From an uncultured Fretibacterium sp. (GTDB lineage: Bacteria; Synergistota; Synergistia; Synergistales; Aminobacteriaceae), in the NCBI RefSeq assembly GCF_938030725.1, contig NZ_CALHIQ010000128.1, positions 1-22,652 on the forward strand: 22,652 bases of DNA, in the 5' to 3' direction. Shown one piece after another: positions 7,578 through 14,387 of this stretch. A program made the position numbers and the translations under genes. The notes under the pieces are model-generated. The model did no database searches and was not told the DNA's origin. It saw only the letters and a list, made by a program, of their open reading frames with translations. Every line of letters starts with the position of its first letter. Positions within the stretch are counted from its first letter, which is position 1.

Positions 7578-8651
7578 TCAGGACGCCATGGGCGCCGTCA
7601 AATAGGCGGTCAGAAGCCGAAGGGCGGCGTCGATGGAGTCCGCGTGGGTGCGCTCATAGCTGTGGGTCGCCTCCGCCGCCGGACCGAAGCACAGGGCGCG
7701 GACGTCCTTCCCCGCCTTCAGGCAGGCCGAGGCGTCGGAGCCGTAGTTCTGGTAGGCGTCGATGCGGTAGGGGATGCCGTTCGCCTCCGCCAGGGCCTTC
7801 AACTGACGCACCATGCGGCGGTCGTAGGGCAGGGCGCCGTCGCGGGAGAGGATCGTGACCGCGTGCTCGCTGGACGCCGTCCCCTCCGCCACGACGCCGA
7901 TGTCAAGCGCCGCCACTTCCTCCGCGCGCGGCGGGATGGCGGGCGTGCCGTGACCGATCTCCTCGTAGTTGCTGAGGTAGAGGTGCGTCGTGTGAGGCAG
8001 CTCCACGCCCCGACGGCGAAAGTCCCGGACGGCCGTCAGCAGGATGGCCACGCTGAGCTTGTCGTCCAGGAAACGGGACTTGATGAACCCCGTCTCCGTC
8101 ACCACGCTCCGCGGCTCAAAGGAAACGATGTCCCCCGCGTGGATCCCCAGGGCCTCCGTGGACGCCTTCGAGCTCGTCATCACGTCCAGGCGAACCTCGA
8201 CGTTCTCCTCCGTGCGAGGCTCGTCGCGCTTGTTGATGGGCGTCGCGTGCCGCGCCGCCCGATCCGGCAGGAGCGTCCCGTCGTAGGCCGCCCCATCCAG
8301 GGTGTGCACGGTGCAGTTCTCGCCCTCAAAGCTGCGCCAGTCGTAGCCCCCGATGGGGTAGAGGCGCAGGCGGCCATTGTCCTTGATCTCGTGCACCACC
8401 GCTCCCAGCGTGTCCAGGTGGGCCGCCACCACGCGCTGGCGCTCGTCGTCCCGCCCGCTCAGGACCGCCAGCACGGCGTCCTTCGCCGTCCGGGTCGTGG
8501 CAAGCCCCGCGTCCCTCAGCTCGCGTTCCGCCACGTCCATGACCGCAGCGCAGTCCCCGGACACGGAGGGGATGCTCAGCAGCTTCAAGGTCAGGTCCAC
8601 CACGTCCTCCACCAGCACATTCTTCTCGTAGCGCAAGGTTCTAACCTCCAT
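7578..8651 (-). CDS. M42-type metallo-aminopeptidase (FrvX/glutamyl aminopeptidase-like)
   Basis: A 357-residue cytoplasmic zinc/cobalt peptidase of the M42 family, whose members form large tetrahedral assemblies and trim peptides from the N-terminus. Candidate metal and catalytic residues are in order: His78 in AHLDTLG, Asp196 in FLDDK, Glu230-Glu231 in NYEEIGHG, Asp250 in ALDIGV and His336 in ERTH. The frame is open upstream to 9272, but that would overlap the YbjQ-family gene. The start is ambiguous. ATG 8651 (12 bases after the previous stop) has a poor ribosome site, whereas TTG 8636 has GGAGG exactly eight bases upstream, giving a 352-residue protein. The opp operon follows directly, so peptide hydrolysis is the likely role. 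Cellulase-like M42 annotation is an old misnomer for this family. Confidence 0.88.
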   Translation of the reverse strand: MEVRTLRYEKNVLVEDVVDLTLKLLSIPSVSGDCAAVMDVAERELRDAGLATTRTAKDAVLAVLSGRDDERQRVVAAHLDTLGAVVHEIKDNGRLRLYPIGGYDWRSFEGENCTVHTLDGAAYDGTLLPDRAARHATPINKRDEPRTEENVEVRLDVMTSSKASTEALGIHAGDIVSFEPRSVVTETGFIKSRFLDDKLSVAILLTAVRDFRRRGVELPHTTHLYLSNYEEIGHGTPAIPPRAEEVAALDIGVVAEGTASSEHAVTILSRDGALPYDRRMVRQLKALAEANGIPYRIDAYQNYGSDASACLKAGKDVRALCFGPAAEATHSYERTHADSIDAALRLLTAYLTAPMAS

Positions 8652-8662
8652 CCGCTCGCCCG

Positions 8663-8992
8663 TCACGCGACCCTGGCAAGCCTCACGGCCGTGCCGCTGC
8701 AGGCGGCCATCAACATGCCGCCGTTGGGCCCCAGCACCTCGTAATCGACCCGGACCGCGAGGACCGCATCGGCCCCCAGCGCACAGGCCCGCTGCTGCAT
8801 CTCTTCCAGGCTCCTCTCCCGCGCATCCTGCAATTCCTCCTCGTAGCCCCCAGAGCGGCCCCCGATGATGTTCCGGATGGCCGCTCCGAAGTCCTTGATG
8901 AAGTTGACGCCCAGGATCACCTCGCCCGACACGATGCCGAGGTAGCCAACGACCCGCCACCCCTCCAGGTCGTTCGTCGTGGTCACGATCAT
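8663..8992 (-). CDS. YbjQ/UPF0145 family protein
   Basis: A 109-residue cytoplasmic protein of the YbjQ (UPF0145, DUF74) family. Visible hallmarks are the N-terminal VTTTNDLEG, the central GVNFIKDFGAAIRNIIGGRSG followed by GYEEEL, and GADAVLAVRVDYE in the C-terminal half. Members form pentamers and have been called heavy-metal-binding, but no biochemical role is established. ATG 8992 follows an ideal GAGGAGGG site. It is 12 bases upstream of the M42 peptidase gene on the same strand, so the two are probably co-transcribed. The family often travels with unrelated neighbours, so the pairing should not be over-read. Confidence 0.88.
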   Translation of the reverse strand: MIVTTTNDLEGWRVVGYLGIVSGEVILGVNFIKDFGAAIRNIIGGRSGGYEEELQDARERSLEEMQQRACALGADAVLAVRVDYEVLGPNGGMLMAACSGTAVRLARVA

Positions 8993-9025
8993 GCCGATCC
9001 CTCCTCAAAAAATTGACACGACGGC

Positions 9026-9034
9026 ATTGTAGCA
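9026..9034 (-). promoter_or_regulatory. Extended -10 promoter for the YbjQ-M42 unit
   Basis: On the minus strand TGC-TACAAT (extended -10, TGnTAnAAT type) lies about 35 bases upstream of ATG 8992 and just beyond the terminator of the preceding gene. No good -35 box is visible at 16-18 bases, as is usual for extended -10 promoters. Position right after a terminator supports it. Confidence 0.5.
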
Positions 9035-9057
9035 CGCGAAGCGCCGAAAGGACACGT

Positions 9058-9094
9058 AAAACAAAGAAAGGGCCGCCGACGTGTCGGCGGCCCT
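9058..9094 (-). terminator. Rho-independent terminator of the amino-acid-binding protein gene
   Basis: An 11-pair stem, AGGGCCGCCGA with TCGGCGGCCCT (9069-9079 and 9084-9094), closes a four-base loop. On the minus strand it is followed by TTTCTTTGTTTT (9058-9069). This is the best intrinsic terminator on the left half of the window and isolates the 9154-10023 gene from the YbjQ-M42 unit. Confidence 0.85.
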
Positions 9095-9126
9095 GCGAAA
9101 GGTTCGGTGTATCGCGCTTTCCTTCT

Positions 9127-9143
9127 TGCGCCCTCCGGGCGCA
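9127..9143. repeat. Short GC palindrome just after the 9154 stop codon
   Basis: TGCGCCC (9127-9133) pairs with GGGCGCA (9137-9143) across TCC. It has no U-tract in either direction. It lies between the stop codon at 9154 and the terminator at 9058-9094, and may protect the mRNA end. A similar GCGCC...CTCCGG...CGC core recurs in the hairpins near 14303-14362. Confidence 0.45.
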
Positions 9144-9153
9144 GAGAGGTCTA

Positions 9154-10023
9154 TCAGCGCTCCTTCTTCGGCCTGGCGCCCAGGTTTTTCGTCCGCACCA
9201 GCCCCACCTGTTTCGATATCTCGTAGGGCTCGGAGAAGTCCACGAGCCTCTTGCGCTCCTCCGTGACGGCAATGCCCGAACAGATCATGTCAACCCGTCC
9301 CTCCTCCACCGCCGAAAAGAGCGCGTCGAGAGGGTAGGCGACGACGCTGAGCTCCATGCCCAGCTTCCTGGCGACGGCGGCGCAGACCTCGACGTCGATG
9401 CCCGTGAAGCCGCCCTCCTTCGTCATGTCGTAGGGCGAAAAATCCGGCCCCATCCCCACCGTCAGTTTTCCGCCGGCGGCGGCCCCGTTGAGGTCGATGT
9501 CCTCCGGCCTCGTGGAGTCCGGGTCCTCCCGGTACTTCTGCACGATGGCCTCAAGCGTCCCCTCGGCCTTGAGCTCCGCCAGGGCCCTGTTCACCTTCTC
9601 CAGCAGGGCTTGGTCCCCCTTCCGGAAGCCGATGGCGTACCGTTCGGCGGACAGGAGCCCCGGCAGGATCGACAGATCCCCCGACGAGGCCTTGACGAAC
9701 TGCATGGCGGAGGCCTCGTCCATGACGGCCGCCTGGACCTTGCCCAGCTTCAGCGCCTCCGCGACGTCCTCCCCCCGGTCGAAGGCCGTCAGCCGATCCT
9801 TCGCCCGGTCGCCAAGGAGCGCCCTCGCGAGCCCCTCCGCGCTCGTCCCGCGCTGAACGCCAAGCTTCGCCAGCCTCAGGTCCGCCGGCGTCGCGAACGT
9901 CAGCTCCTTCTCGACCGGACAGGCTCCGACCGCCGACGCCGGGACCGCACGGGCAAGAGCCGCCAGTGCAGCGCCCCCCAGAAAAACCGCGAACAAAAAC
10001 CTTTTTATCGAAAAGACCTCCAT
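9154..10023 (-). CDS. Amino-acid-binding protein, SBP family 3, with its halves in permuted order
   Basis: A 289-residue exported solute-binding protein for polar amino acids or a related ligand. A signal peptide (about 1-31, ending PASA) is followed first by second-lobe elements: LAKLGVQRGTSAEGLA (51-66), the ligand-Asp motif QAAVMDEASAM (97-107), YAIGFRKGDQALLEKVNRAL (129-148) and the C-terminal helix GTLEAIVQKY (155-164). A linker (165-185) follows. Then come first-lobe elements: LTVGMGPDFSPYDM (187-200), FTGIDVEVCAAVARKLGMEL (206-225), ICSGIAVTEER (247-257) and VDFSEPYEISKQVGLV (261-276). In ordinary members the first-lobe block precedes the second. Both presumed ligand residues (Arg257 and Asp102) are kept and total length is normal, so I infer a functional circular permutant. 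No permease gene is adjacent. The start is odd: ATG 10023 has no ribosome site before it, while GGAGG lies inside codons 1-3, eight bases ahead of ATA 10008, where the protein would read as a typical (M)KRFLFAVF signal peptide. Confidence 0.88.
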   Translation of the reverse strand: MEVFSIKRFLFAVFLGGAALAALARAVPASAVGACPVEKELTFATPADLRLAKLGVQRGTSAEGLARALLGDRAKDRLTAFDRGEDVAEALKLGKVQAAVMDEASAMQFVKASSGDLSILPGLLSAERYAIGFRKGDQALLEKVNRALAELKAEGTLEAIVQKYREDPDSTRPEDIDLNGAAAGGKLTVGMGPDFSPYDMTKEGGFTGIDVEVCAAVARKLGMELSVVAYPLDALFSAVEEGRVDMICSGIAVTEERKRLVDFSEPYEISKQVGLVRTKNLGARPKKER

Positions 10024-10047
10024 TCATAATAGTGATGACACGTCCAT

Positions 10048-10053
10048 ATTATA
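10048..10053 (-). promoter_or_regulatory. -10 box for the permuted binding-protein gene
   Basis: On the minus strand a perfect TATAAT sits 24 bases upstream of ATG 10023. No recognisable -35 lies 16-18 bases further up. The leader would be short, about 15-20 bases. Confidence 0.5.
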
Positions 10054-10095
10054 ACAACAAAGCGCCGGCGGGTGACGCTCGCTCCTGATCCAGAG

Positions 10096-10118
10096 TATCT
10101 CATGACAAAATTGAGATA
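10096..10118. promoter_or_regulatory. Operator-like dyad TATCTCA-N9-TGAGATA
   Basis: A perfect seven-base inverted repeat (10096-10102 and 10112-10118) with an AT-rich nine-base spacer lies in the 253-base region between the divergent binding-protein and hydratase genes. Half-site centres are 16 bases apart, fitting a dimeric helix-turn-helix regulator. It is about 43 bases upstream of the TATAAT box of the minus-strand gene. No regulator gene is nearby. The rest of 10024-10276 shows no other clear motif, and I could not place a plus-strand promoter for the hydratase. Confidence 0.45.
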
Positions 10119-10276
10119 AAATAAAGACAGTAGTCCGTGAACCACAGTATGACCAACGTGTACTGGCAGACATGAAAACGCTCATAGGGCACGCCGTCAC
10201 GCCTTGCACGACGACCGATGGGGACGAAATCAGGCATTGATCTACTCAGGTGACTTTAACAAGGGGGGATTTTTCT

Positions 10277-12583
10277 ATGGTGAAACTTTACGATGAGGGC
10301 GTATACCTCATCCATGGGGCGGAGGTCGTCCGGGAGTCAGAGGCGGCTAAAGTCCGCCAGTTGACCGGAAAGGACGCGGACAGGGCGACGGCCTTGCAGG
10401 GGACCATCGCCTGGGGCATACTCTCATCTCACAACACGTCGGCTTCCATGGAACGCCTGAAGATCAAGTTCGACGCCATGACCTCCCACGACATCACCTT
10501 CGTGGGCATCATCCAGACGGCACGGGCTTCAGGGATGGAGCGCTTCCCGCTGCCCTACGTCCTGACGAACTGCCACAACTCGCTCTGCGCCGTGGGGGGC
10601 ACCATCAACGACGACGACCACCTCTTCGGCCTCAGCGCCGCAAAGAAATACGGCGGCATATACGTCCCGCCCCACATCGCCGTCATCCATCAGTACATGC
10701 GGGAGAACTTCGCCGGCTGCGGAAAGATGATCCTGGGCTCCGACTCCCACACCCGTTATGGCGCCCTGGGGACCTTGGCCGTCGGCGAAGGGGGCGGCGA
10801 GTTGGTAAAACAGCTTTTGGACGATACTTACGACATCGCTCGGCCCGGCGTCGTGGCCATCTACCTCAAGGGAAAACCCGCGCCCTTCGTCGGCCCCCAC
10901 GACGTGGCGCTCGCCATCATCCGCGCCGTCTACAAGGACGGATACGTGAAGAACAAGGTCATGGAGTTCGTGGGACCTGGCGTCTCCTCGATGACGACGG
11001 ACTATCGCAACGGCGTGGACGTCATGACGACGGAGACCACGTGCCTGTCCTCCATATGGCGGACGGACGGGGACACGAAAACGTTCCTGAAAAAGCACCA
11101 CAGGGAGGAGGACTACAAGGAGCTGAATCCGGCGGACATTGCCTACTACGACGGCTGCGTGGAGGTAGACCTGGCGGCGGTGAAGCCCATGATCGCGCTG
11201 CCCTTCCACCCGTCCAACGGCTATACGATCGATGAGCTTTACGAGAACCTGGAGGACGTCCTCCGGGAAACCGAGGTTGCAGCGGAAAAGGTCGCCGAGG
11301 GCCGGGCGCGCTTCACGCTGCTGGATAAAATAACGCCGGACGGCAAGCTCCAGGTGCAGCAGGGCATCATCGGCGGTTGCGCGGGGGGAAATTACACGAA
11401 CGTCGTAGAGGCCGCCCGCTGCCTCAAGGGAAGGTCCTGCGGTGACGACGAGTTCTGCCTCTCGCTCTACCCGTCGTCCCAGCCGGTGTTCACGGACCTG
11501 GACAGGAAGGGCTTCCTTGCCGACCTGATGGACGCCGGTGCGGTGATCCGCACGGCCTTCTGCGGCCCATGCTTCGGCGCGGGGGACACGCCGGCCAACA
11601 ACGCGCTGTCCATACGGCACACGACGCGCAACTTCCCGAACCGCGAGGGCTCCAAGCCCGGTCAGGGGCAGATGGCGGCGGTGGCCCTGATGGACGCCCG
11701 CTCCATCGCCGCCACGGCGGCCAACGGAGGGAAGTTGACGAGCGCCGAAAATTTCGAGTGTCAATGGGGCGACGTGCCGGAGTACGACTACGACGACAGG
11801 GCGTACCGGGCCAGGGTCTATCAGGGCTGGGGGAGGGCGGCGCCGGAGACGAAGCTCCGTTCGGGCCCCAACATCAAACCCTGGCCGGAGATGGAGCCTC
11901 TTGCGGAGAACATCCTGCTGCGGGTGGCGTCGAAGATCCTGGACGAGGTGACGACGACGGACGAGCTCATCCCATCGGGGGAAACCTCCTCCTTCAGGAG
12001 CAATCCCTCAGGGCTTGCGGAGTTCACGCTGTCGCGGCGGGACCCGGAGTACGTGGCCCGGGCCAAGGCGGTCCAGACGCTCGAGGAGGAGCGCCGCGCC
12101 GGTCACAAACCCGAAGGCGCCGGCCTGGAGGAGGTCTTTGCCCTCATTCAAAGGATACCTGGTCAGGAGAGCGTCGATCCAATGAAGGTCGAGATCGGCT
12201 CCGTCGTGTACGCCAACCGCCCCGGGGACGGTTCCGCCCGCGAACAGGCGGCCTCGTGTCAGCGGGTGCTGGGCGGCCTGGCCAACATCGTGCAGGAGTA
12301 CGCCACGAAGCGCTATCGCAGCAACTGCATGAATTGGGGCATGATCCCCTTTCACCTCAAGGGTAGGCCGGACGCGTTCGACGTGGACGACTACATCTAC
12401 GTGCCGGACATCTGCAGGGCGCTGGACGGCAACCTTCAGGACATTCCAGCGTATGTCCTGAAGGACGGCCGCGCATCGGAGATTTGCCTTTACGTCCAGG
12501 ATATGACGGCCGAGGAGCGGGAGATCGTCAAGGCCGGGTGCCTCATCAACTTCAACAGGAATCGACGGAAACGGGGAAAGTGA
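10277..12583 (+). CDS. Aconitase-superfamily hydratase, YbhJ-like
   Basis: A 768-residue cytoplasmic [4Fe-4S] hydro-lyase resembling the E. coli YbhJ group of aconitase-family hydratases. Three cysteines fit the cluster ligands of aconitase: Cys368 (in IIGGCAGGNYTN), Cys429 and Cys432 (in CGPCFGAGDTPANN). Their spacing of 61 and 3 residues is close to the 63 and 3 of mammalian aconitase. GSDSHTRYGALG (154-165) and RNFPNREGS (451-459) are the expected active-site loops. ATG 10277 is preferred over the frame opening at 10250 because AGGGGGG lies eight bases upstream. Substrate is unknown; neither citrate-cycle genes nor leuC/leuD partners are adjacent, and it is a single-gene unit ending at a strong hairpin. 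Fused large- and small-subunit architecture is implied by the length. Confidence 0.88.
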   Translation: MVKLYDEGVYLIHGAEVVRESEAAKVRQLTGKDADRATALQGTIAWGILSSHNTSASMERLKIKFDAMTSHDITFVGIIQTARASGMERFPLPYVLTNCHNSLCAVGGTINDDDHLFGLSAAKKYGGIYVPPHIAVIHQYMRENFAGCGKMILGSDSHTRYGALGTLAVGEGGGELVKQLLDDTYDIARPGVVAIYLKGKPAPFVGPHDVALAIIRAVYKDGYVKNKVMEFVGPGVSSMTTDYRNGVDVMTTETTCLSSIWRTDGDTKTFLKKHHREEDYKELNPADIAYYDGCVEVDLAAVKPMIALPFHPSNGYTIDELYENLEDVLRETEVAAEKVAEGRARFTLLDKITPDGKLQVQQGIIGGCAGGNYTNVVEAARCLKGRSCGDDEFCLSLYPSSQPVFTDLDRKGFLADLMDAGAVIRTAFCGPCFGAGDTPANNALSIRHTTRNFPNREGSKPGQGQMAAVALMDARSIAATAANGGKLTSAENFECQWGDVPEYDYDDRAYRARVYQGWGRAAPETKLRSGPNIKPWPEMEPLAENILLRVASKILDEVTTTDELIPSGETSSFRSNPSGLAEFTLSRRDPEYVARAKAVQTLEEERRAGHKPEGAGLEEVFALIQRIPGQESVDPMKVEIGSVVYANRPGDGSAREQAASCQRVLGGLANIVQEYATKRYRSNCMNWGMIPFHLKGRPDAFDVDDYIYVPDICRALDGNLQDIPAYVLKDGRASEICLYVQDMTAEEREIVKAGCLINFNRNRRKRGK

Positions 12584-12596
12584 ACCATGGGCACGC

Positions 12597-12628
12597 GCGG
12601 TCTGGCCTCCTTCGGGAGGCCAGACCGC
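12597..12628. terminator. Hairpin between convergent hydratase and pepA genes
   Basis: A 14-pair perfect stem (12597-12610 with 12615-12628) is capped by a TTCG tetraloop, an especially stable arrangement. It occupies the 59-base gap between two converging genes. Flanking U-tracts are weak: pyrimidine-rich on the plus side, none on the minus side. Termination in both directions is inferred from position and stability. Confidence 0.75.
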
Positions 12629-12642
12629 CTTCCGCCCTTCTC

Positions 12643-14142
12643 CTAAAGCGAGGCCAGGTAGTCCAGACAGGTGCGGACGCCGAAGGCGCTGGCCCCCCTC
12701 GCGTAGACGCCCCACGCCTTCTCCATGAAGTCCACGCCCGCGATGTCCAGGTGGGCCCAGGGGATCGACCGATCCACGAAGTTCCCCAGGAAGATGGCGG
12801 CGAAGGTCGCCCCGCCGTAGCGCTGACCGGAGTTCACCAGGTCCGCGAAGGGGGACTTCAGCTTCTCCGCGATGTGCTCGTCCTCCGCGGGCAGCCGCCA
12901 GAAGCGCTCCCCGCGCCTGCGGGCCGAGGCCAGAAGGGCCCCCGACAGGTCATCGCTGCGCGAGAAGAGGCCCGCCCTCCAGTTGCCCAGGGCCACCGCG
13001 CAGGCCCCCGTCAGCGTCGCGATATCGACGATGGCGTCAGGGCGCATCTCGCTGGCCAGACAGAGGGCGTCCGCCAGGACCAGCCGGCCCTCCGCGTCCG
13101 TGTTGTTGATCTCGATCGTCTTGCCGTTCCGGGCGCGGACGATGTCGTCCGGCCTGAAGGAGGAGCCGGAGGGCATGTTCTCGGCCGAGGCCAGGATGCC
13201 GTGGACCTCCACGTCCAGCTTCATCTCCGCCGCGCCGCGCAGGATGCCCATGACGCAGCAGGCCCCGGACTTGTCCCCCTTCATGGTGGTCATGGATGAG
13301 GCGGGTTTGATGTCGAGCCCGCCACTGTCAAAGGTGATGCCCTTGCCCACGAACACGACCTTCCCCCGCGCCTTTCCGCCTCTGGGGACGTAGGAGAGGC
13401 GGATCAGGCGCGGAGGCGTCGCGGAGCCGCTGCCCACCGCCAGGAGCGCGCCCATGCGCTCCTCCTTCAGCCGCACCTCGTCCCAAACCTCGCAGTCCAG
13501 CCCCAGCTCCTTCGCCATCGCCTGAGCGCAGTCGGCCAGCGCCGGCGGGTTGATGACGCAGCCCGGCTCGTTGGCCAGGTCCCGCGCCGCGACCTGAGCG
13601 GCGGCGTAGGTCATCCCGCGCCGCCCCCCGGCCTCGTCCAGGCCGGGGACCAGGACCTCCCGCAGGGCGAAGGCACCCTCGTCGTCGTCCTCCTTCCGCT
13701 CCTTGTACTTGTCGAAGGCATAGCCGGAGAGCCCCGACGCCTCCCCCACGACGACGGACCAGTCGGGCGCCTCCGGGCCGAAGGGCCGCCCGGCCCCGAC
13801 GTTCAGGTGCCCCATGGGGACGAGGGCGGACTCGCAGTGATGGCGCCCCGCCTCGCGCAGGGCGGCGGTCAGCGCGTTCCGCACCGCCTCGGCGCTGCAG
13901 GCCTCGTCCTCTCCGCTGCCCAGCCCCACCAGGAACAGGTTCCTCACGCCGCCGCTCAGGAGCGGCACCCGCAGGGACGTCCCCGCCTTCCCCGTGAAGT
14001 CCTTCCGCGCCGCCAGCTCCTTCACCGCATCCCGGCACGGCACCTCCGGCACCGACCTGCAGTCCTCCTCCCGCAGGAGAAGGACGACGGCCCCGCCGCT
14101 CCACCCTGCGGCGTTTCCGCCGTACACCTTAAGTTCCACCAT
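12643..14142 (-). CDS. pepA: Leucyl aminopeptidase (M17, cytosol aminopeptidase)
   Basis: A 499-residue cytoplasmic M17 aminopeptidase releasing N-terminal residues, with a preference for Leu in characterised members. The signature NTDAEGRL and the metal ligands Lys267, Asp272, Asp290, Asp349 and Glu351 show the same spacing as in E. coli PepA (K282, D287, D305, D364, E366); Arg353 is the catalytic arginine. The N-terminal macro-like domain is the divergent half, as usual. ATG 14142 is chosen: AGGGG lies nine bases upstream, whereas the TTG two codons earlier would be only three bases from it. The gene faces the hydratase and is transcribed alone. Together with the M18 and M42 enzymes it makes a third aminopeptidase family in the window. 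PepA of E. coli also binds DNA at Xer sites, but there is no sign of that here. Confidence 0.95.
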   Translation of the reverse strand: MVELKVYGGNAAGWSGGAVVLLLREEDCRSVPEVPCRDAVKELAARKDFTGKAGTSLRVPLLSGGVRNLFLVGLGSGEDEACSAEAVRNALTAALREAGRHHCESALVPMGHLNVGAGRPFGPEAPDWSVVVGEASGLSGYAFDKYKERKEDDDEGAFALREVLVPGLDEAGGRRGMTYAAAQVAARDLANEPGCVINPPALADCAQAMAKELGLDCEVWDEVRLKEERMGALLAVGSGSATPPRLIRLSYVPRGGKARGKVVFVGKGITFDSGGLDIKPASSMTTMKGDKSGACCVMGILRGAAEMKLDVEVHGILASAENMPSGSSFRPDDIVRARNGKTIEINNTDAEGRLVLADALCLASEMRPDAIVDIATLTGACAVALGNWRAGLFSRSDDLSGALLASARRRGERFWRLPAEDEHIAEKLKSPFADLVNSGQRYGGATFAAIFLGNFVDRSIPWAHLDIAGVDFMEKAWGVYARGASAFGVRTCLDYLASL

Positions 14143-14302
14143 ACACAAAGACCCCTTTCATGAAATGGCCGCCACAAGTTCCGAAGGCGGAGCCGCCCCC
14201 AGGGGCGGGAGCCACGATCGAACCCGACCAACGCCCTCTAACCCTACTTCAAAACCCCCGTTTTGTCACCCCAAAAACCCGGTCGAAGGTTTTTTTGCGC
14301 AA

Positions 14303-14369
14303 GTGCCGGAGGTCGCCTCCGGCACGCGACCTCACTGCAGCGAACGCGCCACCTCCGGCGCGCTTTTTT
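14303..14369 (+). terminator. Orphan terminator with alternative pairings
   Basis: The plus strand ends in a six-pair stem CGCGCC/GGCGCG (14345-14350 with 14357-14362) followed by six T (14364-14369), a conventional intrinsic terminator. Upstream, GTGCCGGAGG (14303-14312) pairs with CCTCCGGCAC (14316-14325), and AGGTCGC (14310-14316) can instead pair with GCGACCT (14326-14332). In addition GCCGGAGGT (14305-14313) is exactly complementary to ACCTCCGGC (14351-14359), which would break the terminator stem. No plus-strand gene lies upstream for 1.7 kb, so what transcript it ends is unknown; a small RNA or an antisense transcript is possible. Confidence 0.55.
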
Positions 14370-14378
14370 GATATGATT

Positions 14379-14387
14379 TGATATAAT
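14379..14387 (+). promoter_or_regulatory. Extended -10 promoter for the WG-repeat gene
   Basis: TGA-TATAAT, a full extended -10 motif, lies about 70 bases upstream of ATG 14457 and immediately after the T-run of the orphan terminator. There is no good -35, which such promoters can lack. The resulting leader would be about 60 bases and contains a possible GCAGGGG/CCCCTGC stem. Confidence 0.55.

Noticed and set aside
9154..10023. Frameshift or two overlapping genes as the cause of the reversed lobe order
   Set aside because: A single frame covers signal peptide, both blocks and linker without interruption, and flanking DNA on both sides holds a promoter and a terminator rather than missing lobes.
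10024..10209. 61-codon minus-strand frame just upstream of the permuted binding protein
   Set aside because: It covers the promoter and dyad, has no ribosome site and no family resemblance.
14196..14240. tRNA-like TTCGATC motif on the minus strand
   Set aside because: The five bases on either side do not pair as a T-stem, and no acceptor or anticodon arm can be built around it.
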